Assembly: GCA_964036665.1 (NCBI GenBank)
Contig: OZ038528.1
Span: forward strand, 16,851,245 to 16,915,244
DNA: 64,000 nucleotides
DNA from: Gordius sp. MW1
Lineage: Eukaryota; Nematomorpha; Gordioida; Gordea; Gordiidae
Reading direction: 5' to 3'
Part shown: positions 1 to 9,982 of the stretch, piece after piece
Position numbering within the stretch: position 1 is the first letter of the stretch
How the letters are laid out: each line of letters starts with the position of its first letter
Program-made: the position numbers and the translations under genes
The notes under the pieces: generated by a model
Told to the model about the DNA's origin: nothing
The model's database searches: none
What the model saw: only the letters and a program-made list of their open reading frames with translations

Positions 1-159
1 ATGCTTAAATTTACCTAAAAATAAGTTGAATAAGAATAAAACTGGGAGGTTGATATGGTTGGTGGGGAAGAAACATATTGGTAATAGTAGATAGGCTAAA
101 ATGAAGATATATACAGCTATACCTGTTATGAATTTTAAAATGCACATGTCCAGTCAAAA

Positions 160-1170
160 TCATGGTTGGCGTTTAACAGCGAGACCTAAACCATTGCAAA
201 ATTTTGGCTGACTGAAATTGCACATCGCGATATTTGGTACGCCAATTTTCGAATGCAGAATGTGAGGTGGCATCCCTGCCAAATCATTAAAATTGAAAGA
301 TTCGACTGCATAATTTGCGTCATCAATAACAACAGCAGTGTCAACCGACTTGTAAGTAATTAAATTGCTTTGAATGTTAGACAGAATGAGATTGTTAAGC
401 TCGTGGACGTCATTATTCTTGGGGGCGAGAATAGCCCGTTGGCGGGGCCAAAGTCGATCATGATAATGGGCGTTAATATTTGGAAACACTTTATCAACCA
501 AGCAGTTTAGATGGAACAAAATTGCAAATGTTGGTAGGAAAAGAAATCCGTCCTGAGCATATATCAACGTGCACGGTTCCCTTCCCAATTTCTAGCAATT
601 TATGGGAGAATATCTCACATGCAGGATGATTTTGAAATGCTACACGCATATTAGTAGTTAGATTTAATGTTTTGACATAAGGCAACAAAATAGAATATTT
701 TAGGCAAGCATTAATTTCGTCCGCAGGGGTGGATCGAAGAGAACCGGTAAAGTTTGCCTGAAATCTCCTGCAAGCAATAACCTTACGTACCAATAGGTTT
801 GATGGTTCTTTGTAAATCTTGCGATTACCGATTAGAACTTAGAGCGGTTTTTCATAAGCCATTGTGCATTCATTCCAAACGATAAGTTTGCACTTCTGTA
901 ATACTATACCCATTCCATATGATCTGGAAATGTTGCACATTAGAGTTTCACAGTAATAAGCGTTTAAAGGCAATTTTTAAGCTGAATGAGCAGTTTTTCT
1001 ACCGAATTATGTGACAGCCCTTCCGGAAGACGCTAGAGCCACGGCTATATTAATTTGGGAACGAATAGTTGCCAGAGCAAAGTCAGTAGGAAAGTTTTAC
1101 CAGTTCCTTCTCAAGCATCTAAGAAGAAGACTTCTCCTTAACCTTTATTAACAGCAAGCAAAATCTTATT
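160..1170 (-). pseudogene. Helitron PIF1-type helicase, degenerate
   Basis: In a Helitron this domain unwinds DNA during rolling-circle transposition. On the minus strand the reading starts near 1170 with a Walker A-like GTGKTFL, then a broken stretch. An open part (793-494) includes ADEINACLKYSILLPYVKTL and LTTNMRV, and a second open part (588-178) includes RAILAPKNNDVHELNN and LAGMPPHILHSKIGVPNIAM, typical of the C-terminal half of Helitron PIF1 helicases. Several stops and at least one frame change separate the parts, and the end (CNGLGLAVKRQP) departs from the usual LCNGTRL continuation. It is clearly a dead copy. A cellular PIF1 gene is unlikely because of the decay and the Helitron end at 2058. 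Confidence 0.75.
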
Positions 1171-1174
1171 GCAA

Positions 1175-1300
1175 AGGGGGGCGAAAACGTTTCAAGTTCA
1201 ATTAGGATGGGGGGGGGCAAAATATTTTTTTTTGAATTTATAAGGGTTTTTGTATTGAATTTTTTTTTGTCATTTAAGGGGGGGGGGCATAAACCAAGGG
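1175..1300. repeat. Fragment of short inverted-repeat family B
   Basis: The stretch with GCGAAAACGTTTCAAGTTCAATTAGGATGGGGG and a later run of G resembles the inner part of the family B elements at 46595-46745 and 41419-41592 (CAAAACGTTTAAAAGTTCAATTAG). No clean ends were found, so it is a truncated copy lying beside the helicase remnant. Confidence 0.4.
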
Positions 1301-2058
1301 CTATCTACCTAAACTATTGCGTTCCGCAGTTGAATGGTTACCACGTTACCACCATCCTCTGTTGATCTTATTTTTTATAAAGGATACCCATCACTGCCCG
1401 TAATCTAACTAATGTAGAGCAGACGTTCCGATTCAATTGTGCCTCACATATTACATTGATGGAATGATAGGCGGCATTTTATATGATTTTCTTCGTGCTC
1501 TCGATGCATTATTCTGTATGAATAATCATATAACTGCATTTCAAGTTTGTCGGTTAACCATTGTCTGCATTTATCAACTTACCGTTAAAGAAATCTTTTT
1601 GTACTTTTAATATTAATAACCAAACTTCCTAAAAATAGCAAAAAAGCACGAAACGTGGGAATGTTTCTAAAAGCGCGCGTTATATTTATTTAAGATAATG
1701 GTGATGTTTTACGGTCGAGAATATTTATTTGTTACAGTTTTATATATTGTAAAAAAACGGGCGTAGTTGAGTAAAAAATTGAGACACAAATGACAAAGCA
1801 ATCGTGGAAAAAAGTTTAAGGTAATTAGTAGCACCATATCAATAAATAAGTATAAAAAACGTAGTATAAATAATCCGCTAGGTGGCGGTATAGACTACCA
1901 AAAAACATGGTTCCAGCTGTCGCAGGTTGATAAAAAGTATCTATAAACCATCTACAATGCTAAGGCAATAATCTGGCCAAATTTGGTGGCAATCGGTTGA
2001 AAACTCTAAAAGTTATTAGCGTTCAAAAAAAAGGGACTTAGATTTTTATATATATAGA

Positions 2059-3091
2059 TAATTAGGCCATGTATACTAATGTGTGACTATACATTATAAA
2101 AATTCACATGCCCCCAAGGCCGATTCATACTTTTTTAAATTATATAACATATTGGATCACACAATAAAAATCCACAACTAAATTTATAATATGATTATAA
2201 TAGGTAATAAAATTTTTAAATTGTTGTTGATTAAATATTGTCTTGTCTCGAAGTCGAAATACTAGTCTCAATCTCGGCTAAACAATAATAATAATTATCT
2301 TTAAAAAAAAAATTAAGGGGGTTAGGAAATATTGGGAATTTAACTTAATTATGTTAAATATATATAAATTTGAATTTAAGACAGGGGCACTTTATATACG
2401 CCATGCTTAGGTGATATAAAGTTTTTCAATTTAAAATAGTAATTTTTTTTGTTGGTTTTGAGTATAAAAGTATAATAATGGCTATAATAGCATATTGTGG
2501 TAAAGATAGATGTTTTAAAGGTTTGTCAACTTCAGAGTTGATAAGAGAGATAGAGAATAAGTAGTCAAAAGAATTAAAACAAACAAATTTATAAATACTT
2601 TTTCTTACATTTTTTACGAAATATATTATGAAGGTATATTTTTATTATAGGAAATGTTTCCAAAAAATAGTTTAAAGGATTAAACAAGCAGCTTAAGAAA
2701 AAACAGTAAGTGGCGCTTTGATTTTATTTAACAAAATACGCTATCATTTTACATAATGTGGCTTGACCAAATAAGGGTATGGTTTGATCCCAGCATAAAC
2801 AGAAGTGATTTTTGTTTGGTCAAGCTCGGTAACATGAAATACACCTACATAAGCTAAAGGAATCGAATAACATTAAATGCGGTTGATGACTGGTAATCCC
2901 TTCTCAATTACCAAGAACGTCATAGAGCGATTGCACGAGGGAGCAAATTAAACGGATGCAGAAAATATCATCTAAATATTTAAAAGAGATAGACCTCTAT
3001 TGCAGTAAATCTTTACTTTTTAAACCATTAGCTTATATAAACCATTGGAACTAAGTTTTCATGGACATTTTGTGCCGTTCTGAAATTTTCT
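2059..3091. other. No gene seen
   Basis: AT-rich sequence without a coding signal on either strand. I see no terminal repeats in it. Confidence 0.5.
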
Positions 3092-3096
3092 AGTCT

Positions 3097-3261
3097 ATAG
3101 CGATAAAGAAAGGAACATATGGTTTATTCACGGAAAACATTAATGATAACCGAAAACCAAAACTATTTATCGCGAGTCTAAATAATGGGATGGGTTGGTT
3201 AATATTCAAATGAGGGTTGACTCTGCGTGCGTATATTTCTCTCCGTATCACGACCACTACA
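3097..3261 (-). repeat. 3' LTR of the Ty3/gypsy element
   Basis: Near-identical partner of the LTR at 7181-7345. On the minus strand it follows a purine-rich tract directly and is followed by the AGTCT target duplication at 3092-3096. Confidence 0.92.
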
Positions 3262-3275
3262 GATACTCCCCCTCT
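3262..3275 (-). promoter_or_regulatory. Polypurine tract of the Ty3/gypsy element
   Basis: On the minus strand AGAGGGGGAGTATC sits directly before the 3' LTR start TGTAGTGG. This is the place and base make-up expected for the plus-strand primer of reverse transcription. Confidence 0.7.
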
Positions 3276-3310
3276 AAAAAAGAGAAAAAGAGATGTATAC
3301 ATCAAAATTT

Positions 3311-4855
3311 TTAAGCAGTAAATTTCCGTGGAGTAGTTGTAGTTCTTCCATATCTTGACATCCGTTGTTGAACAGGTAAAGTGTTACTATCCTCTTCTTT
3401 TGTTTCGATCCATGCTGGTTTAAGTCTATCAATAGATATGGTTTGTTCTCTGTTATCTTTTGTCACTTTAAAAAATTTCTTACTCCTTTTTACTATCTTA
3501 AACGGTCCATCGTATGGGGGTTGTAAAGATTTTCTGACCGTGTCATTACGTACAAAAACATACTCTGATGTTTTTAAATAATTAGGGATATATTCCTTCT
3601 TATCATGTTTTCTGGTAGGGCAAAATTTTAAATTTTGCATTATTTCTTTAAGTCTAATTACATAACCTGGTTTAGATGATTCTATGAACGATTTTTGAAA
3701 AAATTCCCCTGGTATCCTTAACGTCGTCCCATAAACCATTTCCGAAGGAGTGTATCCGATATCTTCTTTGATTGTCGACCTAATGCTGAGAAGAATTGGT
3801 AGTGTTTCACTCCATTTTGTTGTATCTTCCTGTGTCATGATGGAAGCCTTTAACTGCCTATGGAACCGCTCAACTAACCCATTAGAACACGGGTGATAGG
3901 CTGTAGTTCTGATATGGTCAGATCCTAATGTGGATGATAATTCTCGGAATAAACTGGATGTAAATTGAGCCCCTCTATCAGTAGTTATAACCTTTGGGAC
4001 ACCAAAATTGGCAACCCAGTATTCAATAAATATTCGTGCTAAATTTTCCGCTGATGTCTCGTTGATTGGTATTGCTATGGGCCACCTCGTAAATCGATCG
4101 ATGGCTGTAAAAATATGGGTGTAGTGAGATGAAGGTGGTAAAGGGCCTACCACATCCAAATGCACGTGACCGAACCTCTCGCCGGTGTCGTCAAAAATGC
4201 CGAGTGAAGTGATGGTGTGTTTGTTCACCTTAGATTTTTGACATTTAATGCATTCTCTTGTCCAATTCCGAATATCTTTGTTCATTGATGGCCACACAAA
4301 ACTGCAAGTAATGAGTCTTTGAGTTGCCCAAATCCCGGGATGTGAGAGAGAGTGAAAGTGGTTGAAGAAATTTTTCCTCAGTCTTGTAGGTATAAGTGGT
4401 CGTGGTGCACCTGTAGATATGTCACACAGAATGTCTTTTTGACAACTGGGGCTTTTTAATTTCACAAGACGCAAAGATTTTGTGTTAAGCAGTAACTCCG
4501 GATCATCCATTTGGTTCATAACTATTTGGTTGTCATTAGGACAAAAAGGTAGAGTTAGAGACGTTATGTCTGACCGAGATAATGTGTCCGCTGTAATGTT
4601 ACTATTACCTTTTATAAAGCGAATGTCGGTACTGAATTGCGAGATATAATCCAAATGTCGAATCTCTCTGGGTGAGTAACGATCAACTTTTGCCTGGAAA
4701 GCATAAATCAAAGGTTTATGATCCGTAAATATAGTGAAATGACGTCCTTCCAGTATGTGTTTGAAATGTTTAATCGCCAGAAAAATAGCTAGTAATTCTC
4801 GTCCAAATGTACTATAGCGTGTTTGAGTTGCTAATAGTTTTTGAGCAAAAAAAAG
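3311..4855 (-). CDS. pol: Ty3/gypsy RNase H C-terminal part and integrase
   Basis: The frame from about 4853 carries the end of RNase H (RYSTFGRELLAIFLAIKHF, then TDHKPL), the tether with ITADTLSRSD, and integrase. Integrase shows the zinc finger (HSLSHPG, then CIKCQ) and the DD35E core: HLDVVGPLPPSS, VITTDRGAQFTS and HPCSNGLVERFHRQLK. It ends in an SH3-like C-terminal part (YVFVRNDTVRKSLQPPYDGP). The RNase H start (TTDASNIAVGGVLHQ, near 4920) lies in another frame. A T-run of seven near 4850 is one likely break point. The integrase itself looks intact. Confidence 0.9.
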   Translation of the reverse strand, partial: LFFAQKLLATQTRYSTFGRELLAIFLAIKHFKHILEGRHFTIFTDHKPLIYAFQAKVDRYSPREIRHLDYISQFSTDIRFIKGNSNITADTLSRSDITSLTLPFCPNDNQIVMNQMDDPELLLNTKSLRLVKLKSPSCQKDILCDISTGAPRPLIPTRLRKNFFNHFHSLSHPGIWATQRLITCSFVWPSMNKDIRNWTRECIKCQKSKVNKHTITSLGIFDDTGERFGHVHLDVVGPLPPSSHYTHIFTAIDRFTRWPIAIPINETSAENLARIFIEYWVANFGVPKVITTDRGAQFTSSLFRELSSTLGSDHIRTTAYHPCSNGLVERFHRQLKASIMTQEDTTKWSETLPILLSIRSTIKEDIGYTPSEMVYGTTLRIPGEFFQKSFIESSKPGYVIRLKEIMQNLKFCPTRKHDKKEYIPNYLKTSEYVFVRNDTVRKSLQPPYDGPFKIVKRSKKFFKVTKDNREQTISIDRLKPAWIETKEEDSNTLPVQQRMSRYGRTTTTPRKFTA

Positions 4856-4948
4856 CTAATGGTTGTTGTTTATCAATTATTTGGTGTAAAACTCCCCCTA
4901 CTGCTATGTTCGAAGCATCTGTGGTTAACGTTAACCAACAGTTTGGTT

Positions 4949-6301
4949 TTAAAATCCTAAATTAGTTGCTTTAATTATACTTTGTTTTAGGAGATTAAAT
5001 GAATTAATTTCTGCGTCCGTTATTTTAATCTCTTTCTCATCATTGTTTAATAGGTCGGTAAGTGGTTTCGATGAAGCACAATTTGGTATAAACCGTCTAT
5101 AAGAATTCACCATACCTAAAAAACGTTTCAAACTCTTCATTGTTTGAGGAATCGGAAAATCCCTAATCGCGTCAATTTTGTTTGACAAGGGGCGTATGCC
5201 ATTTTGTTTGACGTGATGACCAAGAAAGTTTAATGATCTTACCCCCAAAGAACATTTTGATAGATTTATCCGAATACCGTATGTTTGTAATCGTTTAAAA
5301 ACTGTTGCGAGGTGTAATTTGTGTAATTGTTCTGTGAAACTGGCGATGAGTATATCATCAATGTAGGCGTACACAAAATCCAAACCATTAAAAATGTCAT
5401 CTATGAGGCGCTGAAATGTTTGTGCTGCGTTCCGAACTCCGAAAGGCATTCTTAAAAATTCAAACAGCCCAAAAGGTGTTGTGATTGCGGTCTTCGGGAT
5501 GTCCTCTGGTGCCACCGGAATTTGATGGTAAGCTTTTACCAAATCCAACTTTGAAAAAATGAATTTGCCTGTTAGATTTAAAGTAAAATCATGTAAATGT
5601 GGTATCGGGTATCTATCAGGTCTTGTTGCGTAATTAAGCATTCTAAAATCTCCACATGGACGCCACGTCCCTGGGGCCTCTTTTGGGACCATGTGTAAGG
5701 GGGATGACCTTTTACTATGTGAAGGTCGTATTATTCCTAATCTCCTCATTTCTTCAAATTCTTTTTTTGCTATTTGAAATTTTTCGGGGTTTAAACGTCG
5801 TGGAGAACAATAGATCGCTGGTCCTTTTGTTATTATATGGTGTTTGGTATTATGTTTCACTTTGTCATTAAAATCCGGTGGCTTGGTAATATCCGGAAAG
5901 TGTTTTAATATGGAGTAAAAATCATTATTTTGTGAAATTGGGCTGCTAATGGGATTAGTTATATTTGATACTTTTAGAGAAAAATTTTGTGGATTAATTA
6001 GGCGTTTCTTTTTAATATCAGTTATTAAACCAAAATATGATATAAAATCAGAACCTAATATAGATGAATGTACATCTGCTATCAAAAATGTCCATTTGAA
6101 TTCTCGTTTTAAACCTATATCTAATGATAACGATATTTTCCCAAAAGTATTTATATCGCTCGAATTTGCTGCTTTTAAACATAAATCGTTTAGTGTTACC
6201 TTCATTTTAGTGGTAGGTGGTATTACACTGATTTGCGCTCCAGCGTCAATCAAATAGCGGAGCCCTGATATTTTGTCAAATACTAGAAAAGGCGATTATT
6301 G
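4949..6301 (-). CDS. pol: Ty3/gypsy protease and reverse transcriptase
   Basis: Open frame in a different frame from Gag. The protease comes first with [17 protein letters not shown], the aspartic protease loop. Here it is D-A-G instead of the usual D-T-G or D-S-G. A linker and the reverse transcriptase follow: [25 protein letters not shown] (first catalytic Asp), [13 protein letters not shown] and [10 protein letters not shown] (catalytic Asp pair), then the thumb with LNFLGHHV and [18 protein letters not shown]. No ATG is needed if Pol is made by frameshift from Gag. The frame is lost near 4949, where RNase H should begin. Confidence 0.9.
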
Positions 6302-6344
6302 TTGTTATGGCCGGATCCAGCTATCGCCTTTACTGGTAGGCCTG

Positions 6345-6554
6345 CCTTTTTAAACCTTTTCCAAAATAACATGGTCGAACACATTTCCTGGCGTTTGATC
6401 CCCAGGTGTTATGGTACCAGCACCAGGGTCTGTCGCTCGAAATCCCAGGTGGGCGAAAAGGGGTCTGGGTTTGACCTATCTTTTCTAATGTCCTATTTAG
6501 AGCAGATAAAACATCTGTTAGTTCTTTAGGGTATGCGTCGGTGGAGTGTATTTT
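6345..6554 (-). pseudogene. Ty3/gypsy Gag C-terminal zinc knuckle, after an in-frame stop
   Basis: Continues the Gag frame past the TAA at 6555-6557 and contains CWYHNTWGSNARKCVRPCYF, the knuckle seen in many arthropod Ty3/gypsy Gags, which binds RNA. It ends at a TAA after KRQAYQ. Whether the first stop is a mutation or normal to this lineage cannot be told from one copy. Confidence 0.6.
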
Positions 6555-7097
6555 TTAATTGTGAATGTTATTAACATAATTAGTTTTTTTGGCCAGTACG
6601 ATGCGGTCGGCTGTTTCCGCCAATTTCTCCAGTGCAGTATCTTCAGTAAACGATACTAAAATGAGAATTAGTTCACAAGGTAATTTATTGAGCCAGAGTT
6701 CTTTTAGAATCTTTTGGTCAAGAACGTATGTTCCCACTAAACTCTTCATGTATCGCAAAAGCTGAGATGGGGATCTATCCCCTAAATCCACTGCCGTTAG
6801 GAATTCCATCAATCTTGATTCATCGGAGTTGCCTACCCTCTTGATAAGTGCTTGTTTAAGTTTCTGAAATGGTTGATCAGGTGGGACATTAATGATTAAA
6901 TCCTCCACTTTCTCAGCGATTTCGGGAGGTAATGTCTCAAGAATATAACAAAATTTTGATTTCTCAGAGGTAATTCTTCTTGCCTGAAATACCGCTTCTG
7001 CCTGAGCTATCCAAATTCTAACATTTCTGCGGTAAAATGTGGGTATTTTCAGTTGGATAGTTGCTTCACATCCCTCTTTCTCTGTAGAATTTTCCAT
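6555..7097 (-). CDS. gag: Ty3/gypsy Gag (capsid part)
   Basis: A 180-residue open frame starting about 85 bases inside the 5' LTR. It carries the arthropod Ty3/gypsy capsid pattern: FYRRNVRIWIAQAEAVFQAR near residue 20, then ILETLPPEIAEKV and LKQALIKRVG, ending in a helical segment. Gag forms the particle that packages element RNA. The frame meets a TAA at 6555-6557, but the same frame goes on to a zinc knuckle around 6360-6430 (spacing CxxHx8CxxxC), so the stop has probably cut a longer Gag. Start chosen: first ATG after the LTR. Confidence 0.8.
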   Translation of the reverse strand: MENSTEKEGCEATIQLKIPTFYRRNVRIWIAQAEAVFQARRITSEKSKFCYILETLPPEIAEKVEDLIINVPPDQPFQKLKQALIKRVGNSDESRLMEFLTAVDLGDRSPSQLLRYMKSLVGTYVLDQKILKELWLNKLPCELILILVSFTEDTALEKLAETADRIVLAKKTNYVNNIHN

Positions 7098-7159
7098 TTT
7101 GAAAAGAGATGATTGTTTGCGAGCAATAACTAATTAATTCGTGAGATTGTTGGAGGGAA

Positions 7160-7177
7160 AAAGAACGGGATCACCAT
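7160..7177 (-). promoter_or_regulatory. Probable primer binding site of the Ty3/gypsy element
   Basis: Three bases inside the 5' LTR the minus strand reads TGGTGATCCCGTTCTT. It begins with the TGG that pairs with a tRNA CCA end. I could not assign the tRNA. Confidence 0.45.
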
Positions 7178-7180
7178 ATT

Positions 7181-7345
7181 ATAGCGATAATGAAAGGAAC
7201 ATATGGTTTATTCACGGAAAACATTAATGATAACCAAAAACCAAAACTATTTATCGCGAGTCTAAATAATGGGATGGGTTGGTTAATATTCAAATGAGGG
7301 TTGACTCTGCGTGCGTATATTTCTCTCCGTATCACGACCACTACA
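7181..7345 (-). repeat. 5' LTR of the Ty3/gypsy element
   Basis: Begins on the minus strand with TGTAGTGGTCGTGATACG and ends TTATCGCTAT. It differs from the 3' LTR at two of 165 positions (T against A at 7191/3107, and A against G at the position matching 3152). At 165 bp it is short for the family. The outer edge is set by the AGTCT duplication. Confidence 0.92.
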
Positions 7346-7350
7346 AGTCT

Positions 7351-7880
7351 TACGTGACAGCAACACAGTGTGAGGAAAAATAACATTAAAACGCTTATTA
7401 CAACGTTTATATAAAGGCTTGCCCCTAATTTTTACAAATCTAGAAATCGCTCATAATTATAACAGAGAAATGGCCACCATTTAAAGAACTGGGAATGTAA
7501 CATTTTTATAAGCATATCAGGGCTTATCCACGTTGTATCATCTCGCAATTGGGTTAAAACAATACATCCAATATATTAAAGATGCATATACAAGGAACGA
7601 ATTAAAAATGAGCAGGTTATAGGATACTATAGGCCAACAATCCAGCAGCGACTAATAGGTGCCCATGGAGCATTGTTTGCAGGGAAATGCGAATAGAGTC
7701 GGGCTGTAATAGGAGAATCGAAGTCGAAAATAAAGTGAAGAAAATAACGCTTGTACTTTCGTTTTGGATCTCGATACAAAACAATTACCTAGCAAAGTTT
7801 TGATTCATACGACGCTTTAATTTAGATTATTAACTAGAAATCAAATACAATTTTTTTTCTTATATGCCAAGTTTTTGACT
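7351..7880. other. No gene seen between the two Ty3/gypsy elements
   Basis: AT-rich sequence between the TSD of the young element and the first coding trace of the older one. It may hold the lost 3' part of the older element, but I see no motif. Confidence 0.4.
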
Positions 7881-7884
7881 ATAA

Positions 7885-8290
7885 AAGCAAGCACGGTAGT
7901 CCCCGCCGCGGCAGTGTTATTGCAATTCCGGGACCCTTTCGCTACGCTCAATACGTCATCGTCGAGCGTAGGCCACCATATATACTGCCACGCCACTTCT
8001 TGCATTCGCTTGATACCCACGTAGTCCCTATTGTCTTTGGAGTACGGCTCCTCTTAACTTAGCCGGAATTATGCTTAATGTAAGTTTGGCAGGTGTCTTT
8101 CGTAGGAGAGTTTTAGCGCATAAGTGACCATTGTGTTTTGTTTACCTCTTATCCACTCTTTTAACTGACGTAGCCCTGGATCGAGCAAGGAGTGTTGTGT
8201 CACCACGTCCAATGATATAAATGGATTTGTAGAGCCTTCTGGCATTTCCTCGCTAACATGATACGCGTGTTCGTTCGGTTTTCTGGACAA
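7885..8290 (-). pseudogene. Integrase zinc-finger region of the older Ty3/gypsy element, truncated
   Basis: LSRKPNEHAYHVSEEMPEG marks the RNase H to integrase tether. Near 8035-7935 the motif YVGIKRMQEVAWQYIWWPTL matches the segment between the HH and CC pairs of the integrase zinc finger. The DDE core does not follow, so the copy is cut here. Confidence 0.6.
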
Positions 8291-8370
8291 GAAATCTGCC
8301 GCGTTTTTGGATCCCTTGTTTTACTCAAGTGTAACCTGATACCATGAAGCACCCACCTAGTTAGACGTGG

Positions 8371-9062
8371 TTACCATTGTTCCTTGTCCCTTTTGCTTTG
8401 ATCAAATATATATACTAGCGGTCTATGATTTGTCATAATAGTAACGCTTCGTCCTTGTATATATTCATTGAACTTTGTTAGTCCATAGGCCACCGCCAGC
8501 GCCTCCCGTTCGATCGTCGAATATCGTCTTTCACTATCGTTTAACGCTCTTGAAGCATAGGCCACCGCTCTTCAATTCTTCCCTGGTGCTCGTTGCTTTA
8601 AGTTAGCCCCTAATCCTGTACCAGAGGCGTCTACGACCAGGCCAGTCTCCAAATCTCCATTAAAGTATGCTAGCACGGGGACCTTCGTAAGCGCGGACTT
8701 GATAGCGTCAAACGCGACTTGTTGTTCTCGACTCCAGTGGTACGTGACGTTTTTTTCATGAGTTTCTGAATAGGGTGCACGATTTTGGCGTAGTTCTTTA
8801 TGAATTTTAAAAAATATGCTGTTAACCCTAGAAACGATTTTATTTCATTTTGTTTGTTAAATTTTTCCATTGCGTGACTAGTTCGGCTTTATTGTTGTTG
8901 ATTTGATTCCCCTTGTTACTAATTATGTATTCAAAAATGTTACTTCCTTAGCCCACAAGATGCTCTTGGATATGTTTGGCACGAACCCCCACTTTTGTAA
9001 CGTTTCTAGTACCTTGAGTAGCCGCTCGTTGTTAACTTCTTCCGTTTCCCCTGCAATTAGTA
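8371..9062 (-). pseudogene. Reverse transcriptase thumb and RNase H of the older Ty3/gypsy element
   Basis: From 9060 downward on the minus strand: LLIAGETEEVNNERLLKVL, KWGFVPNISKSILWAKE, then IKSFLGLTAYFLKFIKNYA (thumb). RNase H follows with LVVDASGTGLGANL and MAYASRALNDSERRYSTIER. Further on the motif reads TNHRPL instead of TDHRPL, so a catalytic Asp is lost. Several frame changes. Confidence 0.75.
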
Positions 9063-9982
9063 GGGGAGACCGGGGCTAGTCGTAGCCCGGGGTTACTTTT
9101 ATATTTGTAATTATTTCTTAAAATAATTATGATATATAATTAAAATTTAAACCACATATGTATTTTTTGATAAGGTATAAGTAAAAAAATGTTGTTTATA
9201 AAAAATAAAATTTAAAATTTTAATAGGGAAAAACGATTATTCAGGGCTATTAGTAGCCTTGACAAAATTTTGTATTTTCAACATAAAATTTTTTTGGCTA
9301 TATATTTTGGACTAATTTAAGTTCTGTCTTATAAAGGGATATTTTTTATATAAAAACCTACTAATGATTAAATTTTTATTGGCAATATAACATGATAAAT
9401 TATTAATTGTTTATAAAAATAGGGGTCGGGGCTAGTCGGAGAGGGGCTAGTACTAGCCATTTTTTATTGCGTAGACAAATGTCAAGATTTAAAAAACAAT
9501 AGTTTTGTTTAATAATAATTTATCTTAGTGTAATTTGGAATATTAATAGACTATTAAAAGATTTTTTCCATGGCAGAATTTGTCTTTTATGGGTACCTAA
9601 ATCAGATTGTCATCATGTCCCCTTTTTATTTATATTATGTAAAATATAACCATATTCATTTGCATTCTTTAAGTTTTTTTATAATAAAACAATTTTTTTA
9701 TTGATTTAAATTAGTATACCCCAATAGAAAGTGAAAACGTAAGGGATAATCTATCCCCCAAAAGGGGCTATAACTTGCCCCGGGCATTTTGTAAATTCTT
9801 AGGATTTTTGTTTTTTTTAAATTTAATTTGGGAGAAAACTATAAATTTTTTTAAGCCGAATTTTTTTCCTATAGTAAAAATAGACCTTAAAATTACGTTC
9901 CAACAAAAAAATTGAAAAAATAATTTTTAGTTTTTTTAAACGCGATTTGATTTTTTATGGGTTTTTAGTCCCCGGTCTCCCT
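9063..9982. mobile_element. 920-bp TA-flanked inverted-repeat element nested in the older Ty3/gypsy RT
   Basis: Ends are inverted repeats: left GGGGAGACCGGGGCTAG, right (reverse complement) AGGGAGACCGGGGACTA. TA flanks both sides (9061-9062 and 9983-9984). Removing the element and one TA joins the RT frame exactly at YIDDI-LIAG, proving the borders. TA duplications suggest the Tc1/mariner group. The AT-rich inside has no transposase ORF, but holds a sub-terminal GGGGTCGGGGCTAGTCGG near 9422, so it is non-autonomous. Confidence 0.85.

Larger units (their letters stand above)
1..2058 (-). mobile_element. Helitron (Helentron-like) remnant, 5' end at 2058, running off the window at 1
   Basis: Read on the minus strand, the element starts at 2058 with TC followed by an AT-rich TATATATAAAAATC stretch, preceded by host A at 2059, as expected for a Helitron 5' end. 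Downstream comes a conserved non-coding region (about 2040-1860) of the kind common at insect Helitron ends, then a decayed PIF1-type helicase (about 1170-160). The Rep (HUH) part that should precede the helicase is not seen, so an internal deletion is likely. The 3' end (hairpin plus CTRR) is not in the window. A piece of another short repeat lies at about 1175-1300. Confidence 0.6.
3097..7345 (-). mobile_element. Ty3/gypsy LTR retrotransposon, nearly complete, young
   Basis: A 4249-bp element on the minus strand. Two 165-bp LTRs (7181-7345 and 3097-3261) differ at only two positions. It is flanked by the exact 5-bp duplication AGTCT (3092-3096 and 7346-7350). Order is LTR, gag, zinc knuckle, protease, reverse transcriptase, RNase H, integrase, LTR, with RT before integrase, which marks Ty3/gypsy rather than copia. 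Despite the high LTR identity the coding part has an in-frame stop after the gag core and two frame breaks in RNase H (4712-4948), so this copy looks unable to work alone. No envelope-like ORF is seen between integrase and the 3' LTR. Confidence 0.93.

Noticed and set aside
5656..6257. Open frames on the plus strand inside the young Ty3/gypsy element
   Set aside because: Shadows of the protease and RT frame on the minus strand.
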